Numbered from the stretch's first letter, positions 17,578 through 26,253 are shown. The stretch: DNA of 64,000 nucleotides from Bacillus sp. EB01 (GCF_000613125.1 NZ_HG964497.1:2490050-2554049); one strand, 5' to 3'. Notes: generated by a model not told the origin, from the sequence alone. Numbers and translations: made by a program.

Positions 17578-17624
17578 GTATGGTATGATGGTAAAAGAAT
17601 TTTTCTAAGTGAGGCGTTTATAAA

Positions 17625-18332
17625 TTGAAACATTACCATACTCTGCTTTTCGATGTGGATAACACGCTGCTTGATTTTACAGCAACAGAACAAGAAGCGC
17701 TTCGTTCTCTTTTCCAATCGGAGGGCCTGTCATTTACTCCTGAATTGCTGTTTGCTTACAAGCAGCTGAACCAAAGCCTTTGGACCGCATTCGAGCAAGG
17801 AACGATTACAAGGGATGAACTTTTCTATACCCGATTCTCGCGCTTTTTCAGCGGATTGGGCAAAGATGTTGATGGTGTCCTGCTTGAATATAAATACCGC
17901 AGCCTTCTTGATGAAGGGCACCACTTAATCCCTGGGGCAATGGATCTTATCATGCGTCTCCATGAAAATCACAATCTTTATATCATCACCAACGGCATCT
18001 CGCAAACACAACACCGGCGTTTGACCGATTCCGGACTGCTGCCGTTTTTCAAAGACGTTTTCGTTTCCGAGGATACAGGCTACCAGAAGCCTATGAAGAA
18101 ATATTTTGAGTATGTGATTGAGCGGATTCCCGGTTTTGAACCCGAAAACACACTCATCATCGGCGATTCCCTAACCGCTGACATTAAGGGCGGCAACCTG
18201 GCTGGTATTGACACGTGCTGGTTTAATCCTGGAATCGAAGCCAATGAAACTGACATTCTGCCAACCTATGAAATCAGGAGCCTTGACGAACTTCATGATA
18301 TTCTTGTACCGGACCTGACTGCTGTCCGCTAA
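17625..18332 (+). CDS. HAD-superfamily hydrolase, YjjG/YfnB-type nucleotidase
   Basis: A 235-residue HAD hydrolase with all four motifs: LFDVDNTLLDF (Asp10 nucleophile, Asp12 acid/base), IITNG, the Lys in QKPMKKYF and IGDSLTADIKGG. The cap domain is C1-type. The overall sequence fits the YjjG/YfnB group, which removes phosphate from non-canonical pyrimidine nucleotides and so cleans the nucleotide pool. It starts at TTG with GAGG about 10 nt upstream, so translation may be modest. It is preceded by a terminator and stands alone. Confidence 0.85.
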   Translation: MKHYHTLLFDVDNTLLDFTATEQEALRSLFQSEGLSFTPELLFAYKQLNQSLWTAFEQGTITRDELFYTRFSRFFSGLGKDVDGVLLEYKYRSLLDEGHHLIPGAMDLIMRLHENHNLYIITNGISQTQHRRLTDSGLLPFFKDVFVSEDTGYQKPMKKYFEYVIERIPGFEPENTLIIGDSLTADIKGGNLAGIDTCWFNPGIEANETDILPTYEIRSLDELHDILVPDLTAVR

Positions 18333-18403
18333 AGAACAAAGGCGTAACCCGCTGGTTTCCCTGGCAAAAGAAAAGGCCGGCCTAAGCCAGCCTGTCATCA
18401 CAA

Positions 18404-18562
18404 TCATCCTTTTAACGACTTGTTTTCAATCGAGACAATCGTATGATCTTTTTCAATTTCGAATACCTGCTTGAAGATATCGGAAACTCGATCTCCAAGG
18501 ATTTGCTTCGATCTTGGCTTGCTTTCATCATGTTTAATAAACGTAATCACATACTGCGGCAT
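18404..18562 (-). CDS. Small unknown cytoplasmic protein (52 aa)
   Basis: A 52-residue protein, MPQYVITFIKHDESKPRS at the start and HTIVSIENKSLKG at the end, preceded by CCAGGAGGACAGCTT, a strong ribosome site with 7-nt spacing. A longer frame continues upstream of it but lacks a ribosome site and looks non-coding. Mixed charge and no membrane segment. It lies between convergent and divergent neighbours as a single gene. I do not recognise the family. Confidence 0.7.
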   Translation of the reverse strand: MPQYVITFIKHDESKPRSKQILGDRVSDIFKQVFEIEKDHTIVSIENKSLKG

Positions 18563-18677
18563 AAGCTGTCCTCCTGGTGTTGTCTGGCTTTCTACCCTTA
18601 TACCCGCATAAACTCGGGATATAACAGACTTTTGTCGAAAAAACACACATATCAAAAATATGAAAGGGGGCTGTGCG

Positions 18678-19589
18678 ATGAGGATTCGAGGCCTGTCAAT
18701 GGTTATCATCGGAGCTGCATTCTGGGGAATGACCGGCCCGCTGATGGAGTGGCTTTTAAAAGATACTGGCGTAACTGTTGCCTTTCTGCTATCAATCCGG
18801 CTCCTGATTTCGGGTGTGATGTTGTTATCAATTGTTGCGTTTTCCAACAACAAGATTTTTGGTGTCTGGAAAAGCAAGTTCTGGTGGTCCCGTCTCATCC
18901 TTTTTAGCATGGTCGGAATGCTTGGGCTTCAGTACTCGTTCGTCGCAGCCATTCATGCAAGTAACGCAATAATGGCAACACTCCTGCAATTCTCGGCCCC
19001 AATTTTTATCATCATTTTTGTTTCGGTAACAGCGAGGAAACTTCCTGGCAAGCAGCAGTTGATTGGTGTGGCCGGAACGCTAATCGGATTGTTTTTCCTT
19101 TTAACAAATGGCTCTCTTGATACACTTGTTGTTAGCCGGGAGGCACTTATTTGGGGGCTATTGCTGGGTTTAGCCTTCGCATTCTATGCCCTGTATCCGC
19201 TGCGCCTGATGAATGAATGGGGAGTCCTGACCATTGTAGGCTGGGCGATGTTTATATCCGGCTGCACACTTTCTTTGGCCACCAGGGTCTGGACCTCGCC
19301 TGGCTGGGCCGCAATCGCCAACTGGGAAACGATCGGATTGTTTTTTATCCTGATTTTGTTCGGGACAATGGCCTTCGTCCTGACACTCGGCAGCCTGAAA
19401 TACATAACACCAGTCGAAAACAGCATCCTTGGAAGTGTCGAGCCGCTAACCGCCATGGTCATTTCGGTCATCTGGTTCGGAACCATCCTCCACGGCCTGC
19501 AGCTATTTGGAGCACTCTGTATGCTCACTTTCATCATTTGGCTTTCAGTCTTGAAGGACAAACCTGCTGCAACCGCCGAACTAACCTAA
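18678..19589 (+). CDS. EamA/DMT family transporter
   Basis: A 303-residue inner-membrane protein with ten hydrophobic segments in two EamA repeats (first ending near TNGSLDTL, second from VSREALIWGLLLGLAFAFYAL). The typical end-of-repeat segments AAIHASNAIMATLLQFSAPI and LKYITPVENSILGSVEPLTA are clear. Substrate unknown; relatives export amino acids or metabolites. The ATG at 18660 overlaps the Shine-Dalgarno AAAGGGGGC, so 18678 is chosen. It has its own terminator. Confidence 0.88.
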   Translation: MRIRGLSMVIIGAAFWGMTGPLMEWLLKDTGVTVAFLLSIRLLISGVMLLSIVAFSNNKIFGVWKSKFWWSRLILFSMVGMLGLQYSFVAAIHASNAIMATLLQFSAPIFIIIFVSVTARKLPGKQQLIGVAGTLIGLFFLLTNGSLDTLVVSREALIWGLLLGLAFAFYALYPLRLMNEWGVLTIVGWAMFISGCTLSLATRVWTSPGWAAIANWETIGLFFILILFGTMAFVLTLGSLKYITPVENSILGSVEPLTAMVISVIWFGTILHGLQLFGALCMLTFIIWLSVLKDKPAATAELT

Positions 19590-19600
19590 ATACTTTTATG

Positions 19601-19621
19601 CCGCCTGCGAGGCGGTTTTTT
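19601..19621 (+). terminator. Terminator after the EamA gene
   Basis: CCGCC/GGCGG arms with loop TGCGA followed by six T. Confidence 0.75.
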
Positions 19622-19823
19622 GTTGAGCAGAATTTAGGGATAGGGAGTTTAGTTAATTATCCGAGAGGACGGTTTTCGCATCTTTCCAAGACAAATATAT
19701 CCGAAAACTCTATTGCTTAATCCGAGCCGACATATTTATTCGCCTAACCATGGCACTCTATAAGGTAAAAAAGTTCCGGCATACCCAAAAGTGTTGGAAC
19801 CAGCGTAAAATAGATTGTAGTTT

Positions 19824-19837
19824 AGGACATATGTCCT
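19824..19837. promoter_or_regulatory. Palindrome AGGACATATGTCCT upstream of the DMT-Crp-DMT genes
   Basis: A perfect 14-bp palindrome 55 bp before the first gene, with a further half-site GGACATAT at 19866-19873 just before its ribosome site. It is a candidate operator for the Crp/Fnr-type regulator encoded in the same cluster. The assignment is an inference. Confidence 0.5.
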
Positions 19838-19891
19838 TTTAACAATAAGTAATCATCCTCATAATGGACATATTGAAAGAGGAGGTAACTT

Positions 19892-20317
19892 ATGCGCGGA
19901 ATAATTTTTGCATTATTGGCCGGAGGTTTCATTACACTCCAGGGCGTTGTAAATTCAAGAATTAGTGGAGATATTGGAACATGGCAGGCAGCCACAGTCA
20001 CACAATTTACGGGTTTCATTGCAATTTTTTTAGTACTGCTGGTTATGAGGGATAAGGGCTGGAAGGGGTTTAGACAGGTAAAACCCATGTATTTGTCTGG
20101 CGGAACCTTTGGGGCAATTGTTGTTTCCACTTCAGTGGCAGCAATCCAGCTAATTGGTGTTACAGTTATGACTGCAACTTTTCTAATATCACAGCTTGCC
20201 ATTACGTTTGCCATTGATGCCAATGGCTGGTTTGGGGTTAAAAAAGAGCAGGTGAAGCTGCCGCAATTCATTGGAATTGCCCTGATGATTGTTGGAGTGC
20301 TGATTTTAAACCTATAG
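19892..20317 (+). CDS. Small DMT family transporter, YdcZ (DUF606) type
   Basis: A 141-residue protein with four or five membrane helices. GGFITLQGVVNSRISGDIG in the first helix and QLAITFAIDANGWFGV late in the protein are typical of the YdcZ/DUF606 half-size DMT proteins, which usually work as pairs. AGAGGAGG lies 7 nt before the ATG. It is the first gene of a three-gene unit whose third gene encodes a second half-size protein, so the two could form a heterodimer. Substrate unknown. Confidence 0.85.
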   Translation: MRGIIFALLAGGFITLQGVVNSRISGDIGTWQAATVTQFTGFIAIFLVLLVMRDKGWKGFRQVKPMYLSGGTFGAIVVSTSVAAIQLIGVTVMTATFLISQLAITFAIDANGWFGVKKEQVKLPQFIGIALMIVGVLILNL

Positions 20318-20330
20318 GGGTTGGAGACTA

Positions 20331-21023
20331 TTGAAAGAAGTAAGAGACCGGAAGTTGCTTGATCATTTTATAAAAAAATATCAATTTGCCTCTATTTTTC
20401 CTGAATCCTTCCTTGAGTATTTAACTCTATACTCTTTTGAGCGAGGCGAATTGATTTGCAGCCAGGGACAAGCTTCGAGCAATTTGTTCGTGCTTGTAGA
20501 GGGGAAATTTAAGGTGTATAGGACTTCACCAGAAGGAAGAACCCTCATTCTTTCGTTCGAGACACCGGTAGCCCTCATCGGAGATATTGAATTTGTACAA
20601 AACACAAATATAATAAATACCGTAGCAGCAGTATCGACTGGGTATTTATTCGGAGCCAACTATCAGGTTATAAATAGATACATGGGTAATTTCGCCCCAT
20701 TCCTTAAATATTTATTAAAGATGATTACAAAGAAGTTTTATGTTGAGGAATATTCCTTTAACTTCAATTTGATGTATCCCGTAGAAGTGCGGCTCGCCAG
20801 TTATTTACTTTCCGTATCATTCGAAGAGCCGGAAACAGAATCTGCCCAATCTATCAATATTTCTGATATAGCCAGCTTGATTGGTACAAGTTACCGCCAT
20901 ATGAATCGGGTCCTCACCAAATTTTGCGACGAAGGCCTTGTTGAGCGGAAGAGAGGACTAATCAAGATTAAGAACCGGGACGGGCTTGAGGCTTATGCAA
21001 GCCGAAGTATTTATGAACCATAA
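20331..21023 (+). CDS. Crp/Fnr family transcriptional regulator, YeiL-like
   Basis: A 230-residue protein. Residues 15-120 form a cyclic-nucleotide-binding-type beta barrel (GELICSQGQASSNLFVLVEGKFKVY), a long helix follows, and the C-terminal part is a winged helix (INISDIASLIGTSYRHMNRVLTKFCDEGLVERKRG). The recognition helix TSYRHMNRVL has the YeiL flavour. No cysteine cluster for an Fe-S centre is apparent. It starts at TTG, 13 nt behind the first transporter gene, and should control this cluster, perhaps through the palindrome at 19824. Confidence 0.85.
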   Translation: MKEVRDRKLLDHFIKKYQFASIFPESFLEYLTLYSFERGELICSQGQASSNLFVLVEGKFKVYRTSPEGRTLILSFETPVALIGDIEFVQNTNIINTVAAVSTGYLFGANYQVINRYMGNFAPFLKYLLKMITKKFYVEEYSFNFNLMYPVEVRLASYLLSVSFEEPETESAQSINISDIASLIGTSYRHMNRVLTKFCDEGLVERKRGLIKIKNRDGLEAYASRSIYEP

Positions 21024-21057
21024 TTAAGATAGCAAGCGATAGAAGGGAGATATCATT

Positions 21058-21516
21058 ATGCTAGCAGGCCTTATAATAGCCATTATTGGCGGTGCATTTG
21101 TTGGTATTCAAAACATTTTTAATAGCAGAGTTAATGAAAAAGCCGGAACCATCTCTACGACAACATTGGTATTGGGCCTTGGTTGCTTCGCTTCATTTAT
21201 CATCGGCATTTTTGTTGAAGGAACTGCAATGTTCAACTTGGAGAATATGGAGACATGGTATTGGTTTGGAGGACTAACAGGCATTGGCGTGGTAGCGTGT
21301 ATAGTTCAAAGTTTTAAATACTTGCGGCCAACATACGCCATGTCCATCGTCCTTGTCGCACAATTAGCAATAGCCATATTGTTTGACACCCAGGGCTGGC
21401 TAGGCCTGGAAAAGCTGGACTTGACACCTAACAAGTTGATAGGAGCGCTTGTCATTGTTGCAGGAATCCTCGTTTTCAAGTTTGCAGGGCAAGACAAGGA
21501 ATTAGCCAAAGAGTGA
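21058..21516 (+). CDS. Small DMT family transporter, YdcZ (DUF606) type, second subunit
   Basis: A 152-residue half-size DMT protein with five hydrophobic segments. It is clearly related to the first gene of the cluster: GGAFVGIQNIFNSRVNEKAG matches the first helix and QLAIAILFDTQGWLGL the late motif. AGAAGGGAGA lies before the ATG. The pair flanking a regulator suggests a heterodimeric importer or exporter whose expression follows its substrate. Confidence 0.85.
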   Translation: MLAGLIIAIIGGAFVGIQNIFNSRVNEKAGTISTTTLVLGLGCFASFIIGIFVEGTAMFNLENMETWYWFGGLTGIGVVACIVQSFKYLRPTYAMSIVLVAQLAIAILFDTQGWLGLEKLDLTPNKLIGALVIVAGILVFKFAGQDKELAKE

Positions 21517-21553
21517 AGTTTCTGATGAAGAAAAGTGTTAGTTATATATATCC

Positions 21554-21812
21554 GATGAATGACAACTCAGGCAGTCCATTGAAGCAAAATGTCATTCATT
21601 AAGCTAATGAATGACAACTCGGGCAGCCCATTGAAGCCAAATGTCATTCATTAAGCCGATGAATGACAACTCGAGCAGCCCGCTGAAGCCAAATGTCAGT
21701 CATAAAGACGATGAATGACAACTCAGGCAGTCCCAGGAAGACAGATGTCATTCATAAAGACGATGAATGACATCTCGGGTTTGGTGAGGCAGCGAACTGT
21801 CATTCATTAACT
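21554..21812. repeat. 52-bp tandem hairpin array, ATGAATGACA family, five units
   Basis: Units start at 21554, 21606, 21658, 21710 and 21762, each exactly 52 bp. Every unit begins with ATGAATGACA and has the inverted arm TGTCATTCAT about 36 nt further (one unit with a single mismatch). The centre varies (CTCAGGCAGTCC, CTCGGGCAGCCC and so on). As 52 is not a multiple of three it cannot encode a periodic protein. Confidence 0.92.
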
Positions 21813-21852
21813 TCATGGGTGAAAAATAGGGAGTAGATTGAATCAAAGTGAA

Positions 21853-21885
21853 AAGCCGCTCATACAGACATAGTATGAGCGGCTT
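21853..21885 (-). terminator. Terminator of the metI-metC operon
   Basis: Perfect 13-bp arms AAGCCGCTCATAC/GTATGAGCGGCTT around a 7-nt loop, followed by TTTTC on the minus strand. Confidence 0.85.
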
Positions 21886-21996
21886 GCGAGGAACACTTTT
21901 CCCATGCTTTTATCGAAGGGTTTACACATAATTGCAGTCTAATTGGGCCTCCTCACGGAAGAGGTCCATTTTTGTGGTGAAACACAGTCAAAAGGT

Positions 21997-23190
21997 TCAG
22001 CCTATTTTCACCTTTAAACTGCCTCTGTTAGCCCTTGACGCTATGCTAAGTGCATTTTCAAAGTCGATCAGGATATCGTCACAGTCCTCAAGTCCAACCG
22101 AGAAGCGGAGCAGTCCGTCGGTGATGCCGCGTTTCTCCCTTTCGTCAGTTGGTATTGCAGCATGTGACATGGTTGCTGGATAGGAGAGGATTGATTCGAC
22201 GGCTCCAAGGCTGACTGCAAATACAGGTATTTGCAAGTTTTCCACGACCGATCTGGCAATGTCCCGATTTGGAAGGCGGAAGGAAAGGACCGCCCCTGCA
22301 CCTGTTGCCTGGCTGAAGTGGACAGAATGGCCGGGATGGTCAGAGAGCCCTGGATAAAATACTCCCTCAACCAAAGGGTGCTGCTTCAAATATTTCGCAA
22401 TCCGCTCAGCTGACCGAGTGGAAGACCCAAGCCGTACACTTAAAGTCTTCATTCCTTTTAGAAGCTCGTAGCAATCCGGCACACCTAAAATAGCTCCAAA
22501 CGAATTTTGGATAAAATAAAGCTCATTCGCAAGTTCTTCATCCTTGGCAACTGCAAGTCCTGCAACAACATCGCTATGACCGGACAGGAACTTTGTTGCA
22601 CTGTGGAGAACGAGGTCTGCTCCAAGTTCCAATGGCTTTTGATAAAGAGGCGTCAAAAACGTATTATCTACGTAAAGACGACATCGGTGCAGTTTCGAAA
22701 GCTCTGCCACTTTTTTAATATTGGTAATCTGAAGAAGAGGGTTGGACGGTGTTTCTACATAAACAACTTTTGTATTCGGTTTGAATGAGCTGGACACCTC
22801 AGTTAAATTTGTCATATCGACAACCGTATGTTCAATCTGGAATTTAGTTAATACTTGGGTCACCAACCTGAAGGTGCCGCCATACACGTCCTTAGAAATC
22901 AGCACATGGTCGCCTGCCGATAAAAGCATAAATGCCGATGAAATGGCCGCCATCCCAGATGCAAATGCGAAGCCTTTCACTCCGCCTTCAAGAGCTGCAA
23001 TTGTTTCTTCAAGCACTTGACGGGTTGGATTTCCGGATCTGCTGTAATCGTAGTCTCCAAACGAATCGAACTTGTTTTGGTGAAAGGTTGATGAATAGTA
23101 AAGAGGTGGATTGACCGCTCCGTTTTTCTCTTCCTTGAATGCGTGCTGATTCACGACTTTCGTGTTAAATGAGTACGTTTGCTTTGTCAT
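21997..23190 (-). CDS. metC: Cystathionine beta-lyase (MetC)
   Basis: A 397-residue PLP enzyme of the Cys/Met metabolism family. It shows the tetramer motif YDYSRSGNPTR, FASGMAAIS, YGGTFRLV, the substrate Asp/Thr block VETPSNPL, and the PLP lysine in HSATKFLSGHSDV. C-terminal SLGAVESILSYPATMSHA is typical. In Bacillus the second gene of this operon splits cystathionine to homocysteine. The gene overlaps metI by 26 nt and shares its SAM riboswitch. The C-terminal tail RANRGSLKVKIG extends slightly beyond the family core. Confidence 0.92.
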   Translation of the reverse strand: MTKQTYSFNTKVVNQHAFKEEKNGAVNPPLYYSSTFHQNKFDSFGDYDYSRSGNPTRQVLEETIAALEGGVKGFAFASGMAAISSAFMLLSAGDHVLISKDVYGGTFRLVTQVLTKFQIEHTVVDMTNLTEVSSSFKPNTKVVYVETPSNPLLQITNIKKVAELSKLHRCRLYVDNTFLTPLYQKPLELGADLVLHSATKFLSGHSDVVAGLAVAKDEELANELYFIQNSFGAILGVPDCYELLKGMKTLSVRLGSSTRSAERIAKYLKQHPLVEGVFYPGLSDHPGHSVHFSQATGAGAVLSFRLPNRDIARSVVENLQIPVFAVSLGAVESILSYPATMSHAAIPTDEREKRGITDGLLRFSVGLEDCDDILIDFENALSIASRANRGSLKVKIG

Positions 23191-24307
23191 GTCCTTTTTC
23201 CTCCTCAGCTATTTTTATAAAAGCCTGATCCAAGTCCGCTTTCAAGTCATCAATATATTCAACTCCGACTGCAAACCGGAGCAGGCAATTATCAATACCG
23301 TTTTTCAAACGAATCTCTTCGGGGATGTCTGCGTGTGTTTGCGTTGCTGGATAGGTAATAAAACTTTCAACGCCTCCAAGGCTTTCAGCAAATGAGATGA
23401 GTTTTAAATTCCGCAGAAGAGGGGCAACCCATTCCTCCTTATGAACACGGAACGACACCATGCCGCCTTTGCCAGGATAAAGGACATCCCTTACTTCGTG
23501 ACGCACCTTTAGGTAGCCCACAATGTCGGATGCATTTTGCTGATGGCGTTCCATCCTTAAACCAAGCGTTTTGAGACCGCGAATTAAAAGCCAGCTATCG
23601 AATGGAGATAAAACAGCCCCAATACTGTTGTGATTTGTTGCAAGCCTTTCACAAAGTTCAGCACCCTTGGCAATCACCAATCCCGCAAGCACATCATTAT
23701 GGCCGCCAATGTATTTTGTGGCACTATGAATGACAATGTCTGCTCCAAGTCCAATTGGTTTTTGCAAAAAAGGAGTGAGGAAGGTGTTGTCAACGATCAG
23801 CAAAAGCCCATATTTCCTTGCAACTTTCGATACCTTTTCAATATCAATTTCCTGCATAAGAGGATTGGTTGGTGTTTCGATAAAGATGGCTTTCGTGTTT
23901 TCATTTAACACTTTTTCAATTTCCGAGGTTTCATTACAGTTAACATAATGGGGTCTGACCCCGTATAATTCCGAATAGTTAGCGAAGAGACGGAAGGTGC
24001 CACCATAAAGATCAGTCGAGGCAATCAGTTCGTCACCAGTTTTAAAGAGGGAGAGGACGAGCTGGACTGCGGCCATTCCGGAACTGCAGGCAAATCCCTG
24101 GTCGCCTTTTTCAAGGTGGGCAACATTCTCTTCGAGCAGAGCACGGGTAGGGTTTTTTGTTCTTGTATAATCGTAGCCTGTCGATAAGCCAAGTCCATCA
24201 TGACGGTAAGCAGTGGAGAGATAGATAGGCGGATTAACAGCTCCAGTAGTGTTTTCACTACGGTTTCCGATTTGGACTAAATCAGTCTGGATATGGTGGT
24301 TTTTCAC
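23165..24307 (-). CDS. metI: Cystathionine gamma-synthase / O-acetylhomoserine thiolyase (MetI)
   Basis: A 380-residue PLP enzyme with GYDYTRTKNPTR, SSGMAAVQLV, YGGTFRLF, FIETPTNPLMQ and the PLP lysine in HSATKYIGGHNDV. It joins an activated homoserine ester with cysteine (or sulfide) in methionine synthesis. It is the first gene behind an S-box leader, as in B. subtilis metIC. A short palindrome GGGGTCAGACCCC sits inside the codons for the segment around YGVRPHY (about 23949-23961); the same word forms a long palindrome at the end of the VanZ-like gene. Confidence 0.92.
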   Translation of the reverse strand: MKNHHIQTDLVQIGNRSENTTGAVNPPIYLSTAYRHDGLGLSTGYDYTRTKNPTRALLEENVAHLEKGDQGFACSSGMAAVQLVLSLFKTGDELIASTDLYGGTFRLFANYSELYGVRPHYVNCNETSEIEKVLNENTKAIFIETPTNPLMQEIDIEKVSKVARKYGLLLIVDNTFLTPFLQKPIGLGADIVIHSATKYIGGHNDVLAGLVIAKGAELCERLATNHNSIGAVLSPFDSWLLIRGLKTLGLRMERHQQNASDIVGYLKVRHEVRDVLYPGKGGMVSFRVHKEEWVAPLLRNLKLISFAESLGGVESFITYPATQTHADIPEEIRLKNGIDNCLLRFAVGVEYIDDLKADLDQAFIKIAEEEKGHDKANVLI

Positions 24308-24351
24308 AGTATTTCCTCCTTAATGAGTAGTATGAGGAGAAAGGTTAGAGG

Positions 24352-24513
24352 ACAAAAATAAAAGGACTTCCATAAGAAGAAGTCCCGAAATGTCATCCGT
24401 TTCCTCTTATCTGTCAGGCTTTTAACCTGCTGGAGTTAGCACCATCGCTGATAAAAATCAGCCGGTTGCTGAGGCTTCATAGGGCCAGTCCCTCTGCCTC
24501 TCTGGATAAGAAC
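24352..24513 (-). promoter_or_regulatory. SAM-I (S-box) riboswitch with terminator
   Basis: On the minus strand the aptamer runs from about 24513 to 24403: TTCTTATCCAGAGAGG at the 5' side, CAGAGGGACTGGCCC, ATGAAGCCTCAGCAACC, GGTGCTAACTCCAGC, and the closing GACAGATAAGA. A terminator hairpin GGACTTC/GAAGTCC (24364-24385) with a T run follows. High SAM should stabilise the aptamer and end transcription before metI. Confidence 0.95.
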
Positions 24514-24682
24514 AGTTATGAAATTATTTGAAATATTAAAACTACATTAACTTATAAAAAAAGATTTAGCAAGCGAAAACATAATTAAATGCTTAACACT
24601 TATAGATTTAAGTCGGTAAAGACTACGCTTAAACATCATTTGAATCAAGGATCTAAGCGTTTAAATTTTATGCATAGAAACC

Positions 24683-25696
24683 TCACTTAAAATACTGAAT
24701 AACCGTTCCGCTGCCATTCTCATAACGAACCTCGCCAAAGGCACCATTAATAAACGTTATCTGCGGCGGCATATGTCCGCAGTCAATATCATATACGATT
24801 GGCACGCTTAATTCTTCGGCTAAATCGCTGTATACATCCTCGGCAGTATAGCCTTCTACCGGGTGGTTGGCGTCGCTTCTTCCAAACAAAAGCCCGCTGC
24901 AATTTTCGAACCAACCGGCAAGCTTCAATTGCACGAGTGACCTGCGCAGGTCGGTTGCAGACAAGTCACAGTTCTCAAAATACCAAATGACCGGTTCACC
25001 CGGAATGTAAGTTTCCCTAAAGGCTTTGACGTCCCCGAACGGAGTGCCTGCAGCATGGTGGATTATATCAATACAGCCTCCCAACAGACGTCCAGCCATT
25101 CGTTCACTGCCGCCTGAAACAGATTTCCATTCCGTTTGCTCTGTTAAATGGAACAAGCAAGGAGTAGGAGTGTCATGGGACCATTTTAGCTGGAATTTTT
25201 TCGATGATGTCTGTGTAACGCTTCCACTGTTTTTGGTTTTTAGGACTGTTTCCCACATCGCTGTCGTTGGATCTGAAAATACGCCACGCAAATCGACGAG
25301 ATTTGTACCGTGCGCTGTTGCAATGCCTGTTTTCAAGGTGATTGCAAATAGGAGTAGGCTAGTATCTGAATAACCAAGTATCCACTTGGCTGGGATATTT
25401 TTATAATCAATCAAATCCAGTATTTCTATTAGAAGCTCGCCACCCCAAGGGGGGATGATGATGTCTACTTCCGGGTCGGCCAACATGCTATTTAATTCAT
25501 CGGCACGTTGCTTTGCCGGTGCCGATTTGGCCTTATAATCGGTCCAAACAGTTTCTCCAATAGAAATATTATAACCTTTTTCCTCCAGCCGCTTCCTTGC
25601 CTGCTTCACAATTCCATGCAATTCTTCCGGGACACCCGATGAAGGTGCAGTCACCCCGATTGTTGCTCTTTCTTTTAAAAGCGGATACCTAATCAT
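24683..25696 (-). CDS. LD-carboxypeptidase / MccF-like peptidase (S66 family)
   Basis: About 337 residues. The nucleophile lies in ILGYSDTSLL (Ser110 from the chosen start), within the flavodoxin-like N-terminal domain that starts with GVTAPSSGVPEEL. The C-terminal domain contains GRLLGGCIDII and the late His in YDIDCGHMPPQITFINGA, giving the Ser-Glu-His set of S66. S66 enzymes trim D-Ala from murein tetrapeptides or cleave microcin C-type nucleotide peptides. Several Met codons precede the chosen ATG and the ribosome site is weak (GGGA), so the start is uncertain. Single gene. Confidence 0.85.
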   Translation of the reverse strand: MIRYPLLKERATIGVTAPSSGVPEELHGIVKQARKRLEEKGYNISIGETVWTDYKAKSAPAKQRADELNSMLADPEVDIIIPPWGGELLIEILDLIDYKNIPAKWILGYSDTSLLLFAITLKTGIATAHGTNLVDLRGVFSDPTTAMWETVLKTKNSGSVTQTSSKKFQLKWSHDTPTPCLFHLTEQTEWKSVSGGSERMAGRLLGGCIDIIHHAAGTPFGDVKAFRETYIPGEPVIWYFENCDLSATDLRRSLVQLKLAGWFENCSGLLFGRSDANHPVEGYTAEDVYSDLAEELSVPIVYDIDCGHMPPQITFINGAFGEVRYENGSGTVIQYFK

Positions 25697-25807
25697 CAGC
25701 ATCATTCCCATCTAACTTTTTACCGATATACTTTTCGCTATAAAAAATAATAATCCTTCTTTTTGCAGACACTAAATGAAAGCAGAAAAGTAAAAGGGGG
25801 TGCCGAA

Positions 25808-25927
25808 ATGGCAAAGAACAAAAACAAGGAAAGCAAGCGTGCCATGCCAAAGACCGATGTCGAGTTTGCCAACAATGGGCTGGAACGAATTGCACTAAAA
25901 GCGCAGAAAACAAAACAGGACAAGTAA
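25808..25927 (+). CDS. Very small basic protein (39 aa), possibly spore-related
   Basis: A 39-residue frame reading MAKNKNKESKRAMPK at the start, then a segment with VEFANNGLERIA, and a basic end. The ribosome site AAAGGGGG is followed by 8 nt and ATG. It is highly charged, without cysteine or membrane segment. The size, Lys richness and the EFA-like tripeptide recall minor small acid-soluble spore proteins, but I do not recognise a named family. A 52-bp repeat array and a terminator follow it. Confidence 0.65.
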   Translation: MAKNKNKESKRAMPKTDVEFANNGLERIALKAQKTKQDK

Positions 25928-25935
25928 ATGTACTA

Positions 25936-26250
25936 GGTTCGTGGTGGAAAAATCTTGTCCCGTGCCGCTACGATTAATCCACTAAATGTGGTTTCGTGGA
26001 AAAATCTTGTCCCGTGCGGCTACGATTAAACCACTAAATGTGGTTTCGTGGAAAAATCTTATCTCGGATCACTACTATTAATCCACTAAATGCGGTTTCG
26101 TGGAAAAATCTTGTATCGTATCACTACGATTAATCCACTAAATACAGTTTCGTAGAAAAATCTTGTATCGTATCACTACGATTAATCCACTAAATACGGT
26201 TTCATGGAAAAATCTCTTATCATGCCACCAGGATTGATCCAATAAAAATG
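25936..26250. repeat. 52-bp tandem array, GGTTTCGTGGAAAAATC family, six units
   Basis: Units start at 25990, 26042, 26094, 26146 and 26198, each exactly 52 bp, with a first unit at about 25936. The core GTTTCGTGGAAAAATCTTG is strongly kept; the centre varies (TCCCGTGCGGCTAC versus TATCGTATCACTAC) and ACGATTAATCCACTAAAT closes the unit. Arms GTGGA and TCCAC are inverted, and CCAC-TAAAT-GTGG spans unit borders. Confidence 0.92.
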
Positions 26251-26253
26251 GAA

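Noticed and set aside
17064-17717. 217-codon minus-strand frame opposite the second paralogue
   Set aside because: It runs through a terminator and into the next gene and has shadow-type composition; the plus-strand gene has the ribosome site and a paralogue.
19217-19720. 167-codon frame overlapping the EamA gene
   Set aside because: Runs through the EamA terminator in another frame, no ribosome site, no domain.
21554-21812. CRISPR array
   Set aside because: Whole 52-bp units repeat with gradual drift; there are no unique spacers of constant length between exact repeats and no cas genes nearby.
25936-26250. CRISPR array
   Set aside because: The conserved 19-bp core is separated by similar, not unique, sequence, and there is no leader or cas gene.
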